Source of the DNA: Anaerolineae bacterium
GTDB lineage: Bacteria > Chloroflexota > Anaerolineae > Caldilineales > Caldilineaceae
Direction of reading: 5' to 3'
Length of the DNA stretch: 64,000 nt
NCBI GenBank assembly: GCA_030432295.1
Contig: JAUIHI010000004.1
Coordinates: forward strand, 209,706-273,705
Made by a program: the position numbers and the translations under genes. The notes under the pieces were generated by a model. That model worked only from the letters and a program-made list of their open reading frames with translations. It ran no database searches and was not told the origin of the DNA. Shown piece by piece: positions 1 through 8,017 of the stretch. How positions within the stretch are numbered: position 1 is the first letter of the stretch; each line of letters begins with the position of its first letter.

Positions 1-9
1 CGGTTTCGC

Positions 10-1260
10 CTAGGCGGGTACGTCGTCAAAGAAGGGGTCGTGTTTGGGCTGATCCACAGTCAGATTGCCCGCAATGCTCGCCATTGTGCCCGGGTTGCCT
101 TGGATGGCGAGCTGGAGAATGGCAACAATCAATTCATCCAGGGCATTGGCTGCACCATCCGGCCCAGGTGTCTCCCCACCGTTTGCATCAAAAGGGATGC
201 CAAATTTATTTTCCAGGCTTTCCAGCACCGTCGGGGGAATCAGTGTCTTGAGACGGGGAATGAGTGTGGCGGGCGAAAAACCGCGGATGTCAAAGAGATA
301 TTCCTGCACATCTTTGGCCTCCAGCGGGTCCAGCATTGCGGCCACAATGCGCTGTCTGTCGCTGATTGTCAACTCAGGCAATTTGGGCCGTCCACTGATC
401 AGGACGATCACTTTGGTCTGCATGGCCCGCAGATGGCCCAACAATTCTGCCAGAACCCAATCGCCCACTTCCTGGGGTGCATCCTGAAAACTGTCGAGCA
501 GAAGCACAACCGCGTCGGCCCGTTGCGCCAGCGCTTCCAGGTCTTGAAAGAAGGCAGCGCTGATCTCCCGTTGGGCGCGGTTGCGGTTGCGCTCGTCGGC
601 AAAACGCAGTTCAGAACCCAAATCGGTGACGAAGCGGTCATCCGCCTGGAGCGTCGGGGGCTGGGGCGAATCTTCCCGCAGAAATTCCAGTCCTGCCCAC
701 CAGTTCACATTGGCGCCTTCCATTGTGGGCAGGGTAGGAATGGTGTCGATCAGCGCGGCCAGTTTCCCCAGCCGATCGAAAAAATCGACCACTTTCTGCA
801 CCTGCAAAAAGAAGGGATCGCTGCCATCTCCCACAATGTCCTCAATCCTGATACCCAATGCGCCGGTCAGAAATTTGAGGTCCGCAGGGCGTAAATTGTT
901 GTGCAACTTTTTTGTGACAGGTGTCAGCCTGCGGGTGGTGGGGTCCAGGGCCTGGGCAAGGCTGGGGAAATCATCGCTGCCGGGGCTTTGCAGTTGGGCA
1001 GCCAGGATTTGGATCAGATTGATGGGGGTTTGGATGTTGTGTTGTCCCCGGCGCAGGCCAAAGTCAACATAGGCCACCGGTTTTTGGTTTTCGGGCTGCT
1101 GGCAAAACTGGTAGAACTTTTGCGCAAGCCAGCTCTTCCCCATCCCCTCGTCGGCCTCTACCACCATTCCAAAATGGCTGACTTCGGGTTGCAGCAGCTT
1201 TTGCAGACCGCCAAAGATGCGGGTTCGATTGACAAAGAGACCTTCTTCGTAATTGCTCAT
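10..1260 (-). CDS. P-loop (STAND-like) ATPase partnered with an EAD1-protease
   Basis: Predicted cytoplasmic P-loop NTPase of 416 aa. A Walker A-like EADEGMGKS sits at residues 35-43 (Lys42). A Walker B strand VVLLLDSF lies at about 251-258, followed by a second strand ending in SGRP near 289-292. Between them, residues about 120-175 contain NLRPADLKFLTGALGI and then VDFFDRLGKLAALI, a helical pattern that resembles the death-like effector-associated domains of STAND conflict systems; I read this by eye, not by a search. The gene follows the protease gene by 9 nt on the same strand, so the two form an operon. No C-terminal sensor repeats are recognisable. The stop is at 10-12, so the gene is complete, but further operon members to the left would be outside the window. 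A switch or sensor role in a conflict system is inferred from the partner. Confidence 0.7.
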   Translation of the reverse strand: MSNYEEGLFVNRTRIFGGLQKLLQPEVSHFGMVVEADEGMGKSWLAQKFYQFCQQPENQKPVAYVDFGLRRGQHNIQTPINLIQILAAQLQSPGSDDFPSLAQALDPTTRRLTPVTKKLHNNLRPADLKFLTGALGIRIEDIVGDGSDPFFLQVQKVVDFFDRLGKLAALIDTIPTLPTMEGANVNWWAGLEFLREDSPQPPTLQADDRFVTDLGSELRFADERNRNRAQREISAAFFQDLEALAQRADAVVLLLDSFQDAPQEVGDWVLAELLGHLRAMQTKVIVLISGRPKLPELTISDRQRIVAAMLDPLEAKDVQEYLFDIRGFSPATLIPRLKTLIPPTVLESLENKFGIPFDANGGETPGPDGAANALDELIVAILQLAIQGNPGTMASIAGNLTVDQPKHDPFFDDVPA

Positions 1261-1269
1261 AGCACTTCC

Positions 1270-2370
1270 CTATCCGCCCAGACCGGCCAGTTTCCCCCGC
1301 TTGCTCAACAGGCTCACAACCGCCTGCAGGGGAATGCCCTCGTTGTATTGGCCCGGCCTGGAAAAGTCGGGGTCGCCGCTGTGATGCAGGGCGACGATTT
1401 GCCAGTTGGCGTCAAAACAGGGGGAGCCAGACGATCCGGGTTCGGTGTCGTTGAAATAGGTGATGCGGGTGTCGTTCTGATTGTGGCCGCGATAGATGTT
1501 GGCGGTGATTTTCAGTGGCTGACCTTTGGGGTGTTGCACAATAAAGAGTACCTTGTTGGCTTCAAAATCGTGGCTGGTGCCCAGCGCTGGCAGGGACAGG
1601 TGGCCCCGCTCGTCAGATAGGCTCGGCTCGCCCACACGGTCCTCACCCGGGCTGCTATCCAGACGCAGAAGCGCGTAGTCCAATTCATCGACGGCTGGAG
1701 TTGACGTTTTCGGCTCCGGCTGGTGGTCCGCGCTACTATAGGGGCTGCTGTCGATCAGCCAGTCGTCCAGCGCGCCTACCACCAGGCGATGGATCACGCC
1801 GGAATTGATGGTGGTGCCATCGTCCAACACCTTGTAGTCAAAACGCAATGTCACTTTGTCCGCGCCAGCCCCCTTTGCCCGGATTACATCTTCCAACACG
1901 TGATAATTCGTGATGAGCAGATTAGGAGCGACCAGAAATCCGGTGCCTCGGGGCTGGCCACCCATCTCCACACGACAGACCTGGCGCTCGATGGCCGCCA
2001 CCTGGTTGCGAAAAGCCACGATGTCGAAAACGACATTCTGGCTACTCAGTATCCGTTCCAAATTGTCTGTAGGTGGCGCGACCCCAACCGACTGGGCAAA
2101 GTCGAAGATCAGAGGCAGGTTGGGTCGGTTACGTTGGGCCGCTTCCACTAGTTCCAGGGTGCGGTTGCGCGCCTCGGTAAAGCTGATGACTTCGTAGAGC
2201 ACATCGGGCATTGGACCGGGAAAAACGATATCGCTCAGGTCGATATCCATCTCGAACTTGAGCAACCGCTCCAACTCCCGATAGCTGAAGGCATCTTTGA
2301 GCGCGTTAAGCAGAATTCGCCACTGGGAACCGGTCAATTTTTTGGGTTTTGGGGTTGTCGATGTAGCCAC
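1270..2370 (-). CDS. EAD1-domain trypsin-like serine protease
   Basis: Two-domain protein of 366 aa. Residues about 10-95 (LTGSQWRILLNALKDAFSY onward) match the effector-associated domain 1 pattern, an adaptor that links effectors to NTPase regulators in predicted counter-invader systems. Residues about 140-360 are a trypsin-like protease: GTGFLVAP precedes ITNYHV with catalytic His157, ELDYALL gives Asp231, and PGSSGSP gives the nucleophile Ser314. No signal peptide, so it acts in the cytoplasm. I chose GTG at 2370 because GGAGG lies 5 nt upstream; the longer GTG start at 2424 has no ribosome site and no domain content. It is the first gene of a two-gene operon with the P-loop ATPase. Family knowledge suggests protease activation on sensing invasion; the substrate is unknown. 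Confidence 0.85.
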   Translation of the reverse strand: MATSTTPKPKKLTGSQWRILLNALKDAFSYRELERLLKFEMDIDLSDIVFPGPMPDVLYEVISFTEARNRTLELVEAAQRNRPNLPLIFDFAQSVGVAPPTDNLERILSSQNVVFDIVAFRNQVAAIERQVCRVEMGGQPRGTGFLVAPNLLITNYHVLEDVIRAKGAGADKVTLRFDYKVLDDGTTINSGVIHRLVVGALDDWLIDSSPYSSADHQPEPKTSTPAVDELDYALLRLDSSPGEDRVGEPSLSDERGHLSLPALGTSHDFEANKVLFIVQHPKGQPLKITANIYRGHNQNDTRITYFNDTEPGSSGSPCFDANWQIVALHHSGDPDFSRPGQYNEGIPLQAVVSLLSKRGKLAGLGG

Positions 2371-2460
2371 TTTCTCCTCCACAGATGGATCGCCGGTCAG
2401 GAGAGATTCGGGTCGTCTTCTCACTGACAGAGGGTTGGCCAGGACGCAGGAAGTGGGTGG

Positions 2461-2489
2461 ATACTAACAAAAAATCAGGTCACTGTCAA
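2461..2489 (-). promoter_or_regulatory. sigma70-type promoter of the EAD1-protease operon
   Basis: On the minus strand TTGACA (2489-2484) is followed after exactly 17 bp by TAGTAT (2466-2461). The -35 is perfect and the -10 matches 4 of 6. A start near 2455 would leave an mRNA leader of about 85 nt before the GTG at 2370. Confidence 0.6.
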
Positions 2490-2526
2490 AGGGGCAAAAA
2501 TCAGGGGGGGGTAGTACCAGTAGCAT

Positions 2527-3588
2527 CTAAATCAACGCCCGCACCACCTCACTCCCCTCCACCAGATTGATCAGATCGGTCAACTGGAAGAGCGCCATGT
2601 GGCCGTCTATGCGGTAGATGCCGTTGGCGGGCGCGGCCAGACGCTCGGCAAGCCAGTCGAGCATTTGGCCGGGTATATCCGCTTCGACATCCAGCCGCAC
2701 GACGGAGGAGAGCAGATGGCGGTTATGCAGTACAGGGGCCGGATCGAAAAGCTCCTCATTCTGGGCAAGGGAAGGAACCGAGCGCAGCACCCGAAAGAGC
2801 CAGGCATTTTCCACAGTCAGGCCAGGAAAAAGTTCCGGGAGAAAGAAGCGCACGATCTCCTCGCTCCACACAAAACTGCGCGCGTTCGAGTCTTCGCCAA
2901 TCTCCGATTCGGGCACTTCGATAAAGCGGCTGAGCAGACGGGGCACTTTGATGCGGGCAAAGCTGGCATTCGAAGAAGCCGCGCCGGGCTTCAGCCCTCG
3001 CAGCTGCACCAGAAAGTTAAGGCTGTAGCTGCTGATGAAGGGAAAGGGGTGGCCCGGATCAATCGCCAGTGGGGTGAGCAGAGGGAAAATCTGGGCCTGG
3101 AAGAAAGAGCGCAGCCAGGCTCGCTGCTCCCTGTCCAAAGTGGCTGGCTCGCGCAGAAGTGCGCCACGCTCCTGGGCCAGAGCGGGCAAGAGTTCCCGGC
3201 GAAGTAGCCGGGAAGAGCGGTCCAGGAGGGTAATCACACCGGCGCAGAATTCGTCGGAGAAGAGCGACGGCTGGTCCCAATCGTCGTCGTCCCCACCGCC
3301 CCACTCCTGATCCACACAGAACTGGTCCAGGCTGGTCGCCATCAGCCCCAGAATCCGCATCCGTTCCACCAGCGGGCGGGTCGAATTGTGGCTTTCGTCG
3401 CAGAGATAGCTCGGCTCGGCCAGGCTGCGGGGGATCGAGCCGTCTGGCTGGTAGCGGGCGAGACCAGCGGCCAGAGACTTGGCCCGCTCGGCCACCCGGC
3501 GTTGACGGACGCGGGCCGCGCCATCCTCGGCCACGCCCAGGGGGAAGCGATTGGTGGGGGTTATAGCAGATGGGAGAAGACTGGACAC
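2527..3588 (-). CDS. polyphosphate kinase 1-like N-terminal half, no catalytic domains
   Basis: 353-aa protein resembling the N-terminal helical and middle domains of PPK1. Recognisable stretches are MATSLDQFC (the family's SSNLDEFF position), PLLTPLAIDPGHPFPFIS with SLNFLVQLRGLK, a FARIKVPRLLSRF segment, ELFPGLTVENAWLFRVLRS, and a final YRIDGHMALFQLTDL. Full PPK1 is about 690-720 aa and carries the two autophosphorylated histidines in C-terminal domains that are entirely absent here: the frame stops right after the middle domain. The start at GTG 3588 has AGGAAAG upstream, overlapping the stop of the ATP-grasp gene 10 nt away; longer frames would run deep into that gene. Polyphosphate synthesis is therefore not expected. 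It may be a binding-only relic or a regulatory paralogue. Confidence 0.65.
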   Translation of the reverse strand: MSSLLPSAITPTNRFPLGVAEDGAARVRQRRVAERAKSLAAGLARYQPDGSIPRSLAEPSYLCDESHNSTRPLVERMRILGLMATSLDQFCVDQEWGGGDDDDWDQPSLFSDEFCAGVITLLDRSSRLLRRELLPALAQERGALLREPATLDREQRAWLRSFFQAQIFPLLTPLAIDPGHPFPFISSYSLNFLVQLRGLKPGAASSNASFARIKVPRLLSRFIEVPESEIGEDSNARSFVWSEEIVRFFLPELFPGLTVENAWLFRVLRSVPSLAQNEELFDPAPVLHNRHLLSSVVRLDVEADIPGQMLDWLAERLAAPANGIYRIDGHMALFQLTDLINLVEGSEVVRALI

Positions 3589-3598
3589 GGCGTCTTTC

Positions 3599-4795
3599 CT
3601 AGGCCTGGGCGGTGGTGGAGGGCGGCAGCACCGCCATAAAATCGCTCGCAAAGCGCTCGGCATAGCTGCCCAGCAGATTTTGCACCCGTTCCAATGCCGG
3701 GGACGCCACAATCAGACCCGCGTGGTTTTCCTTGTGGAGCCGCCAGACGATCTCTTCGTTACTGTAGGCGGAGAGGTCCGGGCGGTTCTGGCGGGCCAGG
3801 CAGAGAATCAGACCCGCGTATCCCTGGCGGGCGGGCGGCAGTACATAGGCTTCGCCCCGTAGATGGGCCAACTCGATGCGCGCCCACTCGGCCCACAGAT
3901 TCACGCCGGTGGCCGCGGCCACCAATTCGTCGATATTGGCCCCGCCGACCCGGGAGGCAGTCTCCAGAAAATAGAACTGGCCGTCGTGATTCGAGCGGAT
4001 AAATTCGGCGTGGGTGACACCCCGCACCATTCCCAGGCTGCTCAAGACCTGGCGGTTGAGGGCGAAGAGGGCCTGGGTTTCGGCGTCGTCGTAGTCCAGG
4101 GTGTGGGTGGTAAAGATGCCACCGCTGTGGAAGACATCCATCGGTGGCCGCCCGTAGCGGTGGGCGATGTGGAAGATGACCTCCCGCTCCGAGACAATCG
4201 AATCCACGTGATAGACCGGGCCGGGCAGATATTTTTCCAGCACGTAATGGGATTGGAGATCGCCCAGTTCGTCCAGGCTGCGCCAGAGTTCCTCGCTGTT
4301 CTCCACCTTTTTCAGCCCAATCGAACCGGCCTGGGAGCGGGGTTTGAACATCCACGGCGGGGGCACGTCGGCCATAAAAGTGCGCAGGCTGTCGTAGTTA
4401 AGGACGTGGACAAAGGGGGGCACGGGGATTTTGCTGTCCCTGGCCTGGACGCGCATGGCGAGTTTGTCCCGGAAATAGCGGGCGGTGGTGTCGCCCATTC
4501 CTGGCGTGCGCAGATGTTCACGGAGGGCCGCGGCGGTCTCCACATCGAAGTCGTCCAGAGGCACAATGCGGTCGATGCGCCGGGAGCGGGCCAGATAGCT
4601 CACCGCATTGGTGACATCCGGCAGGACAATTTTGGGCATGTAGAAAATCTCGTCGATGCTCTCGTGTGCCCAGGCCGCGTCCCGCAGTTTTTCCACAGTA
4701 ATCAGAATCACCCGGCAGCCCTGGCGCTTGCACTCGCGCAGAAATTCATTGCCTTTGAAAAAGCTGCCAATACAGAGAATCGTCAGTTCGCTCAC
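3599..4795 (-). CDS. ATP-grasp superfamily ligase
   Basis: 398-aa enzyme of the ATP-grasp fold, expected to join a carboxylate to an amine or thiol nucleophile through an acylphosphate. The N-terminal Rossmann-like part (ILCIGSFFKGNEFL) is followed by the nucleotide-binding region with WMFKPRSQAGSIGLKKV at about 147-163 and the metal-binding segment YFLETASRVGGANIDEL near 276-292. The substrate cannot be read from sequence. Its start codon overlaps the stop of the YceI-like lipoprotein gene by 4 nt (ATGA), so the two are translationally coupled, and the PPK1-like gene follows after 10 nt. It belongs to a long minus-strand operon with the sulfatase at 5490-7304. It could be a small-peptide or amino-acid ligase. 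Confidence 0.8.
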   Translation of the reverse strand: MSELTILCIGSFFKGNEFLRECKRQGCRVILITVEKLRDAAWAHESIDEIFYMPKIVLPDVTNAVSYLARSRRIDRIVPLDDFDVETAAALREHLRTPGMGDTTARYFRDKLAMRVQARDSKIPVPPFVHVLNYDSLRTFMADVPPPWMFKPRSQAGSIGLKKVENSEELWRSLDELGDLQSHYVLEKYLPGPVYHVDSIVSEREVIFHIAHRYGRPPMDVFHSGGIFTTHTLDYDDAETQALFALNRQVLSSLGMVRGVTHAEFIRSNHDGQFYFLETASRVGGANIDELVAAATGVNLWAEWARIELAHLRGEAYVLPPARQGYAGLILCLARQNRPDLSAYSNEEIVWRLHKENHAGLIVASPALERVQNLLGSYAERFASDFMAVLPPSTTAQA

Positions 4796-5493
4796 TGCTG
4801 CTCCTTCGCGGTCAATTCTATCCGAATCGTGAAAAGATCGTCCACCACCAGTGTGTTGGCGAAGTTGGGCGGGGTCACGCCGAAATCGCTCATCTTCACT
4901 TTGGCTTCGGCCACACCGGTAATTGTATCGCCGCTGAGGGTGGCTATCACATCAAAGGTGGCGGGCAGGGTGATGGCACGCACGGTCAGGTCGCCCACCA
5001 GTTGGAAGTTTACCTCTTGGCCTTCGGTGTAGTCAGCGGGTGCGCCTTCAACCGAAGAAGCCACAAAGACCGCTTCGGGAAATTTATTCGATTCCAGCGC
5101 GTTGTCCCGAATCCAGCCGTCGCGCAGGGATTGGTCGCTGGTCAGGGAGGGCAGATCGACGGTGAAGCGGTTGGGTCCCAGGGGCTGATCCGCGCCCAGG
5201 TCCAGTGCCAGAGAACCGGCCACTTCCTGAGTGCTGCCGATTGTGACCTTCTGCCCGGCCTCAATGTTATATTTGGAGAGAGCAGACGCGAAGAACTCTT
5301 CGTCCACCAGATAGGAAGCGGTGGACGAGCCAGGCTCAACCACAAAGGTACGCATGCCGGGAGCGGCGGGGGCCGCAGGTGGCGCGCTTGTGGCGGTGGG
5401 TTCGGCGGGGGCCGCTGTCTGCGGGGCGGGCGTCGCCGCGCCACAGCCAGCGAGCAGAACCAGAACAGTCAAGAGTAGCAGAATTCGTTTCAC
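4792..5493 (-). CDS. YceI-like lipoprotein
   Basis: 233-aa exported lipoprotein. The N terminus MKRILLLLTVLVLLAGCG is a signal peptide with a lipobox LAGC (Cys17), followed by an Ala/Pro/Thr-rich linker to about residue 47. The remainder is a YceI-type lipocalin-like beta barrel: alternating strands such as RFTVDLPSLTSDQSLRDGWI, then ESNKFPEAVF, a typical YceI signature (substrate-stabilising loop before NALES.KFP). YceI proteins bind isoprenoid or amphiphilic ligands. It overlaps both neighbours by 4 nt (ATGA junctions at 5490-5493 and 4792-4795), placing it firmly inside an operon with the membrane sulfatase and the ATP-grasp ligase. Role is likely in the cell envelope; the ligand is unknown. 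Confidence 0.85.
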   Translation of the reverse strand: MKRILLLLTVLVLLAGCGAATPAPQTAAPAEPTATSAPPAAPAAPGMRTFVVEPGSSTASYLVDEEFFASALSKYNIEAGQKVTIGSTQEVAGSLALDLGADQPLGPNRFTVDLPSLTSDQSLRDGWIRDNALESNKFPEAVFVASSVEGAPADYTEGQEVNFQLVGDLTVRAITLPATFDVIATLSGDTITGVAEAKVKMSDFGVTPPNFANTLVVDDLFTIRIELTAKEQQ

Positions 5494-7304
5494 GGTGTTT
5501 TCTCTCCTTCTTTTGGCTGAGCCGCCAGTGTGCCCAGAAAAGGCACACCGTCGGGCAAAAATGGGGGCAAGGCTAGGCTGTGATCCCCGTAGCTGTCCAG
5601 CAGCAGGCGGGCCAACAGTGAATGGATGCCCGCGTGGTGGAGCGATGGGCTGCGGCTGGTCACATCCAGTCCGCTCTCAAAACCGTATGCAGCCAGACTG
5701 TCGACCAGCACAGTGTCCCGGCTGATGATGTGGACAGGCGTCTCCCAGCCGTCCTCCTTGCGGGAGACCCGTGGCGGCTGGTGATCGCCGACCAACACAA
5801 AGAGCGCGTTGGGATCCTCTTCATTCTGGATAAAATCGACCAGCACCCGCAAGTCATAGGCCACCGCATCGAAATAGTTCTGCCGCCGGGTTTCGTGGAA
5901 AATGCCCTCGGCGTCGATCGGCGCGGGATCGTCGCCGGGGGTGTTGAGCGTCTGCCAATCGTCAGCCAGCGCGGGCAAGGGCGCCCAGGGATAGTGCAGG
6001 TTCTGGGTGATGGTGAAGAGAAAATAGGGCTGCTCGCTCCCTGCTTGAATCTCAGCCTGCATCTCGGCCCGTGCCCGATTGAGGGCGAATTGATCCGGCG
6101 GAGACGGCCCCCAGCCATACTTTGGCCCGATGTACTCCAGGTCCCGGTAGCGGAGCCAGCGGTCCGCGCCGTAGAATCTGAGATAGCGATCCCATTTGGC
6201 GTCGGACAGTTCCAGAGCAATCGACGACAGCCCATAGAAGCGGTAGCCCTGCCTCTTCAAAAAGCTGCCCAGGTCCGGGAAATCGTCCGCCTGGTAGCGC
6301 TCCATCAGCATCTCGTATTCCGGGTCCGAATCGATGCGCAGGCCAAAGAGCGCGCTGGTATAGGCCATCCACGAACCGCCGCCCCAGGTGCTGGATGTGC
6401 TGAGGGCGCTGGCCGCGTGCCAGCCATCTGCGGTCAGGGTTGTCTCCAGCTCGTCGGCCAGCGCGGTATAGGCTGGCAGCCAGTCGGGCCGTTTGTAGAG
6501 GACACTCCCGTAGGATTCCAGAAAGATCAGGTAGACATTCGGCTTTGTCACCAGTGCCTGGCCCCGGTAATCGTAGGCACGGCGCACATAGCCGTCGTCA
6601 AAGCTACGCACAGTCTGGTACATCTTCTCCGACGCAGCCAGATTGTCCTGGACTTTGAAGAAAAGGCTGCTCACTACCATTTCCGGCTGGGCCAGGTAGT
6701 GCTGATAGCGCACGGCCTGGCCGAGACCAAAGACAACGAGCAGGGCCAACACAGCCTGGGAGAAATGGCTGATCCCGCCAGCGACAGTCTGGCTGGTCAG
6801 GAGGCGGATAGCGACAAAAAGGCCAGACAGGAGCAATCCCCCGCCCAGCAATGCCAGCAGATAGTAGTGGGCCGGGATGCTCATACCGTCCAACAAAAAG
6901 CCCAGCCCTTCGGTCAACATCCGGTATTGGCTGTAAAAGACCGGCTCCACCTGATAGAGGGAGCGCATGGCTACCTCGTAGACCGCATAGACCAGGGCCA
7001 GGAGATAGCCGAGCAGAAGCATCAGCCGCGGGACTGTGCGGCGCAGAAAGGGCAGCGCCACAAAGAGAGCGGTCAACAGCAGCCATTCCAGATGCAGTCG
7101 GCCCACATCCGCCGTGGGCCGCCAGATTGCCAGCATATACCAGAGATGGGTCGGCGCGCTCGTCACAGCCGACCAGAAGCCTGCCTCCCCTTCGCTGGTC
7201 AACAGGCCGGGCAGAAAGAGCAGGCAGTTGAGCAGGCCAAAGAGCAGCCAGAAGCTGAGATCGGGGTGTTTTTGAAACCAGATACGCCACGAACGAAGAC
7301 CCAC
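5490..7304 (-). CDS. membrane-bound sulfatase/phosphoglycerol transferase-like protein
   Basis: 604-aa polytopic protein with about five N-terminal membrane segments (first ones near residues 18-34 and 62-80) followed by an extracytoplasmic alkaline phosphatase-superfamily domain from about residue 255. Visible motifs are NVYLIFLESYGS (metal-binding Asp/Glu strand), STSSTWGGGSWMAY (nucleophile loop, a Thr or Ser instead of the sulfatase Cys), and LVGDHQPP (metal Asp-His). This layout is that of LtaS/MdoB-type transferases and membrane sulfatases acting on lipid-linked polymers. GTG start at 7304 has GAGG 8 nt upstream. It overlaps the YceI gene by 4 nt. A role in modifying a cell-surface polymer is inferred; the true donor is unknown. 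Confidence 0.8.
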   Translation of the reverse strand: MGLRSWRIWFQKHPDLSFWLLFGLLNCLLFLPGLLTSEGEAGFWSAVTSAPTHLWYMLAIWRPTADVGRLHLEWLLLTALFVALPFLRRTVPRLMLLLGYLLALVYAVYEVAMRSLYQVEPVFYSQYRMLTEGLGFLLDGMSIPAHYYLLALLGGGLLLSGLFVAIRLLTSQTVAGGISHFSQAVLALLVVFGLGQAVRYQHYLAQPEMVVSSLFFKVQDNLAASEKMYQTVRSFDDGYVRRAYDYRGQALVTKPNVYLIFLESYGSVLYKRPDWLPAYTALADELETTLTADGWHAASALSTSSTWGGGSWMAYTSALFGLRIDSDPEYEMLMERYQADDFPDLGSFLKRQGYRFYGLSSIALELSDAKWDRYLRFYGADRWLRYRDLEYIGPKYGWGPSPPDQFALNRARAEMQAEIQAGSEQPYFLFTITQNLHYPWAPLPALADDWQTLNTPGDDPAPIDAEGIFHETRRQNYFDAVAYDLRVLVDFIQNEEDPNALFVLVGDHQPPRVSRKEDGWETPVHIISRDTVLVDSLAAYGFESGLDVTSRSPSLHHAGIHSLLARLLLDSYGDHSLALPPFLPDGVPFLGTLAAQPKEGEKTP

Positions 7305-7324
7305 AGTTGTTCCTCTTCACATTC

Positions 7325-7358
7325 AGAAGTTCGACTTTTTCTGAAAAGTCGAACTTCT
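7325..7358. repeat. 34-bp palindromic hairpin, arms 15 and loop TCTG
   Basis: Perfect inverted repeat: arm AGAAGTTCGACTTTT at 7325-7339, loop TCTG, matching arm 7344-7358. It overlaps the stop codon of the HD-domain gene (7357-7359) and lies before the sulfatase start. Same design as copies at 8947, 12222, 13250 and 37867. Confidence 0.9.
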
Positions 7359-7956
7359 ACCCCCCAAACAGCCCGTCGGCCTGGGCCTGGCGCAGAATTT
7401 GACCGGCCAACTCGCCCAGCGCATCCGACCCCTCTTCGATGGCTGTGGCCCGGTCCGCCACAAACTGGGGGAGCACGCCCGCCATCTGCCAGGTAGTGGT
7501 GCCGTCGGCCAGATTGTGAAACATCGGCATCAGCCGATCCACAGCGTTGGCAAAGCGGGATTCCGCGCTTGTGCGCGCTTCAAACTCATCCCAAAGCCCG
7601 CGCAGTTCACTGGCCTGATCCGCGGGCAGCAGTCCGAAAATCCGGTCGGCCGCGGCCTCTTCCCGCTCGGCTTTGGTCTTGCCCCCGGCAAAATCGTAGG
7701 CAAAAGTGTCGCCCGCGTCCAGTTCCACAATGTCGTGTACCAGCAACATTTTGAGTGTATGCAGCAGGTCCACCGGCTCGTTGGCGTGCTCGTGGAGAGT
7801 CAGCGCCAGCATGGCCAGATGCCAGGAATGTTCCGCCGAATTCTCCCGGCGGGACGAGCCGAGGATCAGCGAGCGGCGCAGCACCTGCTTCAGCCCGTCG
7901 ATCTCCAGCAGGAAGTGTATCTGTCGGGAGAGCCGTTCATTCTCAATCGAAATCAT
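7357..7956 (-). CDS. HD-domain phosphohydrolase (YfbR/HD_3-like)
   Basis: 199-aa cytoplasmic metal-dependent phosphohydrolase. His43 in AEHSWHLAML, the His74-Asp75 pair in LLVHDIVELDAGD, and a later Asp in NAVDRLMPMF form the HD metal site, as in YfbR-type 5'-deoxynucleotidases. I place the start at ATG 7956, which has CGGAG 6 nt upstream. The 20 codons before it come from a short direct repeat (GTTCCGCATTC at 7983-7993 and 8004-8014) and hold no conserved sequence. The last codons and the stop are supplied by the palindrome at 7325-7358. It sits between the NYN gene and the membrane sulfatase on the same strand. A nucleotide clean-up role is likely; the substrate is not determined. Confidence 0.82.
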   Translation of the reverse strand: MISIENERLSRQIHFLLEIDGLKQVLRRSLILGSSRRENSAEHSWHLAMLALTLHEHANEPVDLLHTLKMLLVHDIVELDAGDTFAYDFAGGKTKAEREEAAADRIFGLLPADQASELRGLWDEFEARTSAESRFANAVDRLMPMFHNLADGTTTWQMAGVLPQFVADRATAIEEGSDALGELAGQILRQAQADGLFGG

Positions 7957-8017
7957 TTTGTACTCCGTGCTGGGTATTTTTTGTTCCGCATTCCCACTTC
8001 TTCGTTCCGCATTCAAA

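Noticed and set aside
2880-2900. GTTCGAGTC-like T-loop string as a possible tRNA
   Set aside because: No cloverleaf or acceptor stem could be built around it, and it lies within coding sequence.
5622-7496. A 624-codon plus-strand frame opposite the membrane sulfatase
   Set aside because: Antisense shadow of a gene with clear membrane helices and phosphatase-superfamily motifs; the shadow's composition is Gln/His/Arg-rich noise.
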